A stretch of 64,000 nt of DNA, from contig OZ245715.1 in NCBI GenBank assembly GCA_965226965.1, positions 1,178,001 to 1,242,000 on the forward strand, given 5' to 3'. The position numbers and the translations under genes are program-made. Position 1 is the first letter of the stretch; the number at the start of each line of letters is the position of its first letter. The notes beneath the pieces were generated by a model. The model was not told the origin of the DNA. It saw nothing but the letters and a program-made list of their open reading frames with translations, and did no database searches. Shown in pieces: positions 33,728 through 40,931 of the stretch. This stretch comes from Endoryza foliicola. Lineage in GTDB: Bacteria > Bacteroidota > Bacteroidia > Chitinophagales > Chitinophagaceae.

Positions 33728-34867
33728 ATGATTGATTTAGAACAGATTTTGGATTATTTAGACCCCATCAACCGGTATGAAATTTCCAATGATGAGGGGT
33801 ACCGAGACGGTCAATTAGGTCAGGTTTTGCCCATGTACGAAGAGGAATTTCCGGATTTAACGGAAGTGGATATTGTAATTGTAGGCTGTCCCGAAACCAG
33901 GGGGAGTTGGCAACTGTTCAGCGAATTGAACCCGGCCAACGAAATTCGTCATCAATTTTATGCAGCGTATTATTGGCATCAAGACATTAAGATTGCCGAC
34001 ATCGGCAATGTGAAAAGAGGGGCCGGCCTTCTCGACACCCATTTTGCGCTTAAAGAAGTACTCACCGCCTTGTATGATGCCGGTAAAACAGTCATTGTTT
34101 TGGGTGGTTCTCATGATCTAACCCTCTCGCAATACAAGGTTTTTGTAGACAGGAAGAATATTATTGAAGCAGTATGCGTAGATGCATTGATAGATCTTAA
34201 CCTGGAATCTTCGAATAAAAGCGAGCAGTTTTTAATGGAAATGCTCACCGGAGAGCCGAATTATATTCGTCACTACAATCACATCGGTTTTCAAAGTTAC
34301 TATGTGCATCCAAGAATGTTGGAGACCATGGATAAGTTGCGCTTTGATTGTTACCGTGTTGGTACAGTAAAAGAACGAATTGAAGAAATGGAACCGGTGA
34401 TTCGCAGTTGTTCCATGATGAGTTTTGATATTTCTGCTTTCGCAAATTCCTTCTCTCCCGCTTCTAGGGTATCTCCGAACGGATTTAATGGGGAAGAAGC
34501 GTGCACACTGATGCAATATGCAGGCATGAGTATGGAAATGAAATCGGTTGGCCTCTATGGATATATTCCGGAGCACGATAAAGATCAACTTTCGGCCAAG
34601 CAAATAGCCCACATGTTGTGGTATTTTATCGATGGAAGAAGCAGGGCACTCAGAGAAGCTCCTTTAACAAAGAGAGATTCTTTCAGAGAATTTCAAATTG
34701 CTTTTGGGGAGATCGATGCTTTGTTTCTTCAAAGTAAAAAAACGGGAAGATGGTGGATGCAATTACCGGATGAAAAATTCATACCTTGTTCGTATACCGA
34801 TTACCTTACGGCCAGCAACAATGAAATTCCGGAACGCTGGTTCCGAGCTCAGGAGCGATCGGCTTAA
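33728..34867 (+). CDS. Arginase-fold protein, formimidoylglutamase-like, degenerate metal site
   Basis: This 379-residue protein has the arginase/agmatinase/HutG fold. The first metal motif is present as VIVLGGSHDLTLSQY (His129). The second motif, normally DAHxD, reads DALID (152-156) and lacks the His. The third, normally SxDxDxxDP, reads SFDISAFAN (232-240) and lacks the second Asp and the DP. Two of the six usual Mn ligands are therefore missing, and arginase-type catalysis is doubtful. Annotated relatives in Bacteroidota are called formimidoylglutamase. The PBP4 gene starts 5 bp after the stop, so both are likely one transcript. A structural or regulatory role is possible. Confidence 0.82.
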   Translation: MIDLEQILDYLDPINRYEISNDEGYRDGQLGQVLPMYEEEFPDLTEVDIVIVGCPETRGSWQLFSELNPANEIRHQFYAAYYWHQDIKIADIGNVKRGAGLLDTHFALKEVLTALYDAGKTVIVLGGSHDLTLSQYKVFVDRKNIIEAVCVDALIDLNLESSNKSEQFLMEMLTGEPNYIRHYNHIGFQSYYVHPRMLETMDKLRFDCYRVGTVKERIEEMEPVIRSCSMMSFDISAFANSFSPASRVSPNGFNGEEACTLMQYAGMSMEMKSVGLYGYIPEHDKDQLSAKQIAHMLWYFIDGRSRALREAPLTKRDSFREFQIAFGEIDALFLQSKKTGRWWMQLPDEKFIPCSYTDYLTASNNEIPERWFRAQERSA

Positions 34868-34872
34868 TAAAG

Positions 34873-36204
34873 ATGGAATACATGAAAAATAGATGGCTTC
34901 TCCTATTAAGTGCCGTAGCGCTTTTTAGTTCTTGTTCGGTTCAACGATCTTTTCAGAAAAGGGCCAACGCTACTATTTTAGCCGATAGTAGTTTGAAGCA
35001 CGCGCATATTGGATTGGCAGTTTACGATCCCGAAGCGGGCTCCTATTTATATCAATACAATAGTGATAAATACTTCATTCCTGCTTCGAATATTAAAATT
35101 GTTACTTGCTTCACGGCAATGCAATTGTTAAAAGACAGTATTCCCGGAATACAATACCGTTCCGGATCCGATGGATTAACCCTCATTCCAACAGGTGATC
35201 CTAGTTTTTTACATCCCGATTTCAAGAACCAACCGGTCATTGATTTCTTAAAGCGACAACCCCAGCAGTTGAAAATTGTTTCCAATAGTTTTAAAACCAC
35301 TCCATTTGGAATGGGCTGGAGTTGGGACGATTACAATGAGGACTATCAGCCCGAGCGTTCGGCCTTGCCCGTTTACGGAAATGTGGTGACCTGGGTTCAG
35401 GAGCGCGATACAGCCGATAGTACTGCGGGTCCTACTATTTATTCAATTCCTGAAGTAAACTGGAAATTGAAGTTTAAGCCCGATCTTACCACTAAAAAAT
35501 TCTACGTTGAGCGAGCCAAAGACGCCAATGTTTTCAATGTAACAGAGGGGAAAGAACCGAAGGCCTCCCAGCAGGTTCCTTTTGTAACCAATCAATTGGA
35601 AGCCGCACTCGAACTTTTAAAAGATACGGTTACCACTGAATTCAATTTATTAGAAACTGATTCAATGGTGAAAGCTACCGGTACAGTGTATTCGCAGCCA
35701 CTCGATTCACTTTTGAAGCCGATGATGCACAGAAGCGACAACTTTTTCGCCGAGCAGTTATTGCTCATGGCTTCACAACAAAAGCTGGGTTATTTCTCAG
35801 AATCGGAAATCATCGACTATGTATTGAAGAACAATCTTAAGATATTGCCACAAAGGCCACGTTGGGTAGATGGAAGCGGATTGAGCAGGTACAATTTGTT
35901 TACTCCGCAAGACTTTGTAACCATTCTTTCTCAAATGAAAAAGGAGTACGATGTGAAGCGCTTGCAGGCGATTTTCCCTGGAGCCGGACAAGGAACGCTG
36001 TCCGGATTGTATAAAAATGCCGCAGGATCGGTGTATGCGAAAACGGGCACCTTAAGCGGTGTGGTTGCACTCAGCGGGTTCGTGACAACATCAAAAGGTA
36101 AAACCTTGATCTTTTCTTTCCTGGTTAACAATCATAGAACTTCAGCATCTGCGGTAAGAAAGCAATTCGAAAACTTTCTCAGCGAGATTATCGCTAAAAA
36201 TTAA
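34873..36204 (+). CDS. dacB: D-alanyl-D-alanine carboxypeptidase/endopeptidase (PBP4)
   Basis: This 443-residue protein is a class C low-molecular-weight PBP. It has a lipoprotein-type signal ending LFSSC, whereas most PBP4 proteins are merely secreted. Active-site motifs are PASNIKI (SxxK, ~residue 71), HRSDNFFAEQ (SxN) and AKTGTLSG (KTG, ~388). The inserted domain between SxxK and SxN is present. It trims peptidoglycan peptides in the periplasm. A second ATG at 34882 gives the tidier signal peptide and may be the true start. Confidence 0.92.
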   Translation: MEYMKNRWLLLLSAVALFSSCSVQRSFQKRANATILADSSLKHAHIGLAVYDPEAGSYLYQYNSDKYFIPASNIKIVTCFTAMQLLKDSIPGIQYRSGSDGLTLIPTGDPSFLHPDFKNQPVIDFLKRQPQQLKIVSNSFKTTPFGMGWSWDDYNEDYQPERSALPVYGNVVTWVQERDTADSTAGPTIYSIPEVNWKLKFKPDLTTKKFYVERAKDANVFNVTEGKEPKASQQVPFVTNQLEAALELLKDTVTTEFNLLETDSMVKATGTVYSQPLDSLLKPMMHRSDNFFAEQLLLMASQQKLGYFSESEIIDYVLKNNLKILPQRPRWVDGSGLSRYNLFTPQDFVTILSQMKKEYDVKRLQAIFPGAGQGTLSGLYKNAAGSVYAKTGTLSGVVALSGFVTTSKGKTLIFSFLVNNHRTSASAVRKQFENFLSEIIAKN

Positions 36205-36728
36205 AGGGTTTTATCAATTGATACCTGCTTCTTAAGTTGTTTTGGTTCCGCAGCCAACCAAAGGTTGAGTCGAAGGACACCGCGCTTCAAAAGACAAAAG
36301 TAAAGCGCCGCGTTACCGCTGCGATCGCTGCGACGCCGCGGTGAAAAAAAGCTTTGCGACTTCGTCGCGCACTCCTATGTTTGAGGTGAATATTTTTTGA
36401 CCACGGATTCGCACAAATTATGACAGATTTACACAGATTAGGGGCTGAGTATTCTGTTATACACTACGAATAACGGACTCTAATCTGTGGTATCTATATT
36501 TAAAATTTGAGAGTTATCTGTGGTTTCAAAAACCCTTCGCGACATCTCCGCGCGTTGAATGTATTCACCTTAAATCATAGATTATCAACCCATTAATCTC
36601 AAACAATTAGGTCTCATTTTCAGAAAAACCTATTTTATTCAATTATCCCACTCTCTACATTCAGCTAATAACCACCCAATTAACTTTTTTTTAAGCAAAA
36701 CCCAACGATTTTACGCAGTTTGGCCGTA
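36205..36728. repeat. Mosaic intergenic repeats ahead of the sigma-factor gene
   Basis: This stretch holds no gene. It contains GTTGAGTCGAAGGA, a GC-rich block (GCTGCGATCGCTGCG, near 36320), and a segment at 36394-36440 nearly copying 16919-16967. Two CTAATCTGTG / CACAGATTAG stretches (around 36434 and 36480) are in opposite orientation and could pair. The last 170 bp are AT-rich leader DNA. Confidence 0.5.
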
Positions 36729-36736
36729 TACATTTG
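36729..36736 (+). promoter_or_regulatory. -7 box ahead of the sigma-factor gene
   Basis: TACATTTG matches TAnnTTTG and lies 95 nt before the TTG start. The leader includes AAGGC...GCCTT around 36780-36812, a possible weak hairpin. An upstream -33 element is not clear. Confidence 0.45.
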
Positions 36737-36831
36737 TTGTTAATCAGCCGTTCGTTTTCTATTTTAAGGACGGTTATCGAAGGCAACCTTCCAAAGCTGG
36801 AGAGTAGCCTTAGATAGAAAAGCGAAGCTAA

Positions 36832-37377
36832 TTGACGCGGTCAGCCGAAGATATCGACTTAGTCACCGGTTGTATCAACAACAGCCGACAGGCCCAGGAA
36901 TTACTGTACAAACAGTATTACGGGGTCATGGTATCTCTATGCTTACGCTATACCCGTAATGAAGAAGATGCCATTGAAGTGCTGCACAATGGGTTTTTGA
37001 AAGTTTTCAAGAACATACATACTTACGATGCCGCTAAAGCAACCCTGTATACCTGGATTCGCAAAATCATGGTTAATACAGCTATCGACTTTATTCGCGC
37101 AAAAAGTAAGTTCACCGTAGTGGAATTGGAGAAAGCAGAAGAACCCAATATTGAAGCGGATGCGGTGCAACGACTGTCGACAAGAGAATTATTACAATTA
37201 GTGCGACAATTAAGCCCTGCCACCCAAACCGTTTTCAATCTATATGTCGTAGAAGGATACAACCACCGGGAAATCGCAACCATGGTAGGTATCAGCGAGG
37301 GAACGAGTAAGTGGCATTTGAGCGAAGCAAGAAAGCAGTTACAAAAATTACTAAATAAGGTAGCACCCATTAAGTGA
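36832..37377 (+). CDS. RNA polymerase sigma factor, sigma-70 family (ECF type)
   Basis: This 181-residue sigma factor has region 2 with LCLRYTRNEEDAIEVLHNGFLKVF and YTWIRKIMVNTAIDFIRAKS, and region 4 with LSPATQTVFNLYVVEGYNHREIA followed by the HTH ISEGTSKWHLSEARKQLQ. The start must be the TTG at 36832, because a TAA codon directly precedes it in frame and the next Met is inside region 2. It overlaps the next gene by 4 bp, indicating translational coupling with its probable membrane regulator. Confidence 0.92.
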   Translation: MTRSAEDIDLVTGCINNSRQAQELLYKQYYGVMVSLCLRYTRNEEDAIEVLHNGFLKVFKNIHTYDAAKATLYTWIRKIMVNTAIDFIRAKSKFTVVELEKAEEPNIEADAVQRLSTRELLQLVRQLSPATQTVFNLYVVEGYNHREIATMVGISEGTSKWHLSEARKQLQKLLNKVAPIK

Positions 37378-38975
37378 CACCAGAACAACAACCATACGAA
37401 AAACACCTTTCCGAACAACTGAACAATCTGAGCTCCCCGGCTTCGGTTCAAAAGCATTGGGAACAGATGAAACAGCTGCTCGATAATGAAATGCCTGTTT
37501 CACCAAAATCGCCTTTTAAATGGTGGTGGTTTGGTGGAGTTGCTGTATTGCTCATTGGTGTTGGGTTGTATTTTGGTCTGAATGATAAATCAGAGCCATC
37601 CTTGGCAAAACTTACTGATAAAGAATCGCAACAGGCTGCATCTACAAGTTCATCTGATAGCAAGACTTCAGTTTCAACGAAAGAATCAGCGAGCATTAAC
37701 AGTACTTCTGTTTACAAATCGAATAGTAATTCTAAAAGCGACGCCACTCCGCCTAATGTTTCAAAAGCTGCTGAGAATAGTGTATCTGTAGAAAGTAAGG
37801 ATCTAAGATTGTTGGATAATAAAACACCAACGACTGAAAGCCCCGTGGTTTCTTCCGACAAAACGGTTCTGAAAACTGAAAAGTACTTGAGTGCTAAATC
37901 GAAGGAATCGGTAGCAAAAGAGGCTAACCACTCGAAAAGCGAATTTCAAAATAAGTACAATCGTGGCTATTCAAAAGCTTCCACTAAAAAGACTACAGAG
38001 AAAAGCCTCCGCTCAAGAACTACGGATGTAGTGAATTCTAATTCTAAAACTGTTGAGGATGTTATTGAGCCAAGTTCTATTGGTCCGGTTGCAGCAACTA
38101 TTTCAGATGTGATGAGAGCTGAAACCATGGTGAATGGAAAAGCAAGTCCAAAGTTGATTCCCAACTATACCATACCTAATTTAGCTGCTACTGCATTATT
38201 CAAGCCTCGCTCACGTTTCAAATATGAAACTGACAAAACCAAAAGTCTGCGCAATAGAGTGGTAGGTACGGGCGATCATAAAAAGTATGCATTCGGTATT
38301 TCGATTCCTCTAATAATGCCGATCTCTGATCAACGCGCCTTATCCTTGAATTTTAATGCCGGACAAAATAAGATTGGCGATTATCTTCCCTCTGTATACG
38401 GTCAGTATCATTTGAACGATAAGTCATTTCTACAAGCAGAGATTCAAGTTCTCTCTCCACAATACATTGCGCCAACTTTGGTAAATGTTAAGAGAGTTGA
38501 AACTGGTACTGCACAAGCGTCTACTTTACGTTGGATACACACTTACACCAACGCCCAAAAACTGTATTATTTCAACTTGCCCATTTCAGCGTATTATAGT
38601 CCGTTTAAGAATTTTTATTTGGGGGCAGGTATTCAATTCTCTCAAATGATGCGAGGAGTGGCTTCCGTAGAAACGCGCTCTACCAATCCTTTGAGTTCGA
38701 TGAGTGGCGATTCTTTGGTGAGCTTCAAATACGTTTCTTTTGGCAACGATTCTATTGGTTCAAAACTCAATAGAACCGATGCACGCGTATTGATAGATGC
38801 CAATTATTATTGGAATAAATTCTCGTTCGGACTTCGCTACAATCAAAGCTTTAATAATTACGCAAACCTTCAACCCGGTTCGAATTATCCCTATACAATT
38901 GCAAGAAATAAGACCTTGTATTTCTATTTGAGATACAACTTGTTTGAGACCTACTATACAAAAAAGAAGAAGTAA
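37374..38975 (+). CDS. Anti-sigma-like membrane protein with C-terminal beta-barrel-like domain
   Basis: This 533-residue protein starts at a GTG overlapping the sigma-factor stop. Residues 1-48 are charged and cytoplasmic-like, as in small anti-sigma domains. Residues ~49-69 are a transmembrane helix (WWWFGGVAVLLIGVGLYFGL). About 200 residues of Ser/Thr/Lys-rich linker follow. The last ~230 residues alternate aromatic and polar residues like outer-membrane beta-strands (KYAFGISIPLIMPIS, NFYLGAGIQFSQMMRG), ending YFYLRYNLF near the C-terminus. The position suggests control of the sigma factor. A single chain joining an inner-membrane helix to a barrel-like domain would link the two membranes or act as a periplasmic sensor. 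Confidence 0.75.
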   Translation: MTPEQQPYEKHLSEQLNNLSSPASVQKHWEQMKQLLDNEMPVSPKSPFKWWWFGGVAVLLIGVGLYFGLNDKSEPSLAKLTDKESQQAASTSSSDSKTSVSTKESASINSTSVYKSNSNSKSDATPPNVSKAAENSVSVESKDLRLLDNKTPTTESPVVSSDKTVLKTEKYLSAKSKESVAKEANHSKSEFQNKYNRGYSKASTKKTTEKSLRSRTTDVVNSNSKTVEDVIEPSSIGPVAATISDVMRAETMVNGKASPKLIPNYTIPNLAATALFKPRSRFKYETDKTKSLRNRVVGTGDHKKYAFGISIPLIMPISDQRALSLNFNAGQNKIGDYLPSVYGQYHLNDKSFLQAEIQVLSPQYIAPTLVNVKRVETGTAQASTLRWIHTYTNAQKLYYFNLPISAYYSPFKNFYLGAGIQFSQMMRGVASVETRSTNPLSSMSGDSLVSFKYVSFGNDSIGSKLNRTDARVLIDANYYWNKFSFGLRYNQSFNNYANLQPGSNYPYTIARNKTLYFYLRYNLFETYYTKKKK

Positions 38976-38976
38976 A

Positions 38977-40827
38977 TTATTGCCCGAACATTTTCTCCAA
39001 ATAACTTCCATTGTATTCAATAAAAGTAGGTTGGCCGGAGGCGGTAGTGCCCGGTTGCGAACAATTGAATAAATCATCCACCAATTGCTGCATTTCTTTT
39101 TGACTTAAACTCTTACCTGCTCTGATTGCATGTTGGCGCGAAAGGTGACGCATGATTTGCTCGCGTTTCGAAACTTTTAATTCGTTGGCGAAATGCTTGT
39201 ATTGTTCTAGCAATTGTTCAATGATGTGTTTCTCATTGCCTTGCTCTAAATCGGCGGGGGTTCCTTGAATTACAAAACTGTTGTTGCCAAATGGTTCGAT
39301 CAAGTATCCCAATTCTTGCAAAGGCTCTGTTAGCTCCGTCATTAATGCAACATCTGCAGGAGCCAGATCAATGCTTACCGGAAACAAACTTCTTTGTGAT
39401 GGGAGGCGACTTTGTTGATTGGCTGCTGCAAATTTTTCGTACAGCACTCGCTCATGGGCCAATCCTTGATGAATGAGAATGAAACCGGATGCCGTACTGG
39501 CGATAATATAGCGTTGATGTAACTGAAGGTGTGCAATAGGAGTACTTGCTTTTGGTTGAAAACTGGCATGGTCGAATTGCCCGATTGTAACACTCGACTC
39601 ATCGGCCACCGGTTTGCGCAATTGGTCCATCAAGCTTTCAAATCGCTCCTCTTTCTTTTCAAAGCCGGGCATATTACTCTTGCCGGGATTCACCACATGC
39701 GCCTGAAAGCGTTGAGTGAACGATTGAAAGAGAGAAGAATTGGTGGCAGCAGACTGTTCGTTTTCGGTAAAAGGTTTGTTCACCGCATCCAATTGCTGGA
39801 TGGTAGGATCTAAATCAAATTCAAGACTAGGTGCTACACTGAACTGCGCCAAAGCATGCTTCACCGCAGCCTGTACAAAGGCATAAACAATTTTCTCGTC
39901 TTCAAATTTGATCTCTTGTTTTGTTGGATGCACATTTATATCCACCTGTGCGGGATCAAGATCTATGAACAACACATACAATGGAAATCCATCAGATGGA
40001 ATGAGATCCTGAAATGCTTGCATTACAGCATGGTGTAAATAACCACTTCTGATAAAGCGATTGTTTACAAAGAAGTATTGATCGCCTCTGGTTTTTTTGG
40101 CTGTTTCAGGTTTTCCTACAAAACCATAAATGTTTAGGTAATCAGTATGTTCTTGAACAGATACGAGTTTCGAATTGTAATTCGTGCCTAATAACTGTAC
40201 GATCCGTTGTTTGAGGGTTCCTTTTTCTAAATAAAAAACCTGTTGACCGTTACTAGTAAGCGTAAATTGAATTTCAGGAAACGACATGCTTACTCGAATG
40301 AATTCATCGATGATGTGTCGCATTTCTGCAGCATTGCTTTTCAAGAAATTCCTTCTGGCGGGCACATTGAAGAACAGGTTTTTCATGGCGATGCTGGTGC
40401 CATTTCCTAAAGCAGCCGGTTCTTGTTTAATAACCGTACTGTTTTCAACTTCTATATAGGTTCCAAGTTCGTCTTCGGCTCTCTTGGTTTTCAATTCTAC
40501 CTGAGCCACCGCAGCAATGGAAGCCAATGCTTCTCCTCGAAAACCCATTGTTCTGATTTGAAACAGGTCTTCAATTTTGGCAATTTTAGAGGTAGCATGA
40601 CGCTCAAAACACATGCGAGCGTCTGTTTCATTCATTCCCTTTCCATTGTCAATTACTTGAATCAACGCTTTCCCTGCATCATTAATGATGAGGCGAATTT
40701 CCGTTGCACCGGCATCCACTGCATTTTCAAGCAATTCTTTCACAGCACTGGCAGGACGTTGTATCACCTCGCCGGCGGCTATTTGATTCGCAATGTGATC
40801 GGGTAATAATTGAATGGTATCGGCCAA
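38977..40827 (-). CDS. mutL: DNA mismatch repair protein MutL
   Basis: This 616-residue protein has a complete GHKL ATPase domain: NQIAAGEVIQRPASAVKELL, ENAVDAGATEI, DNGKGM, and GFRGEALASI. The transducer domain includes DPAQVDINVHPTKQEIKF. The C-terminal dimerisation domain is present, but the endonuclease motif normally DQHAxxExxxxE reads HQGLAHERVLYE (453-464), and the usual C-terminal CPHGRP box reads CSQPGTTASGQP. Nicking activity is therefore questionable. The gene is convergent with the membrane protein gene, with 1 bp between the stops. Confidence 0.94.
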   Translation of the reverse strand: MADTIQLLPDHIANQIAAGEVIQRPASAVKELLENAVDAGATEIRLIINDAGKALIQVIDNGKGMNETDARMCFERHATSKIAKIEDLFQIRTMGFRGEALASIAAVAQVELKTKRAEDELGTYIEVENSTVIKQEPAALGNGTSIAMKNLFFNVPARRNFLKSNAAEMRHIIDEFIRVSMSFPEIQFTLTSNGQQVFYLEKGTLKQRIVQLLGTNYNSKLVSVQEHTDYLNIYGFVGKPETAKKTRGDQYFFVNNRFIRSGYLHHAVMQAFQDLIPSDGFPLYVLFIDLDPAQVDINVHPTKQEIKFEDEKIVYAFVQAAVKHALAQFSVAPSLEFDLDPTIQQLDAVNKPFTENEQSAATNSSLFQSFTQRFQAHVVNPGKSNMPGFEKKEERFESLMDQLRKPVADESSVTIGQFDHASFQPKASTPIAHLQLHQRYIIASTASGFILIHQGLAHERVLYEKFAAANQQSRLPSQRSLFPVSIDLAPADVALMTELTEPLQELGYLIEPFGNNSFVIQGTPADLEQGNEKHIIEQLLEQYKHFANELKVSKREQIMRHLSRQHAIRAGKSLSQKEMQQLVDDLFNCSQPGTTASGQPTFIEYNGSYLEKMFGQ

Positions 40828-40931
40828 TTTGTTGTAATTTGAATGCTAATTAGTTATCGCCAATTTCGAAGCCGGGGCCTCCGGGCGAAGAGGGCAAATT
40901 TACATTGAATAATCGTAAGACTCACCCTATC

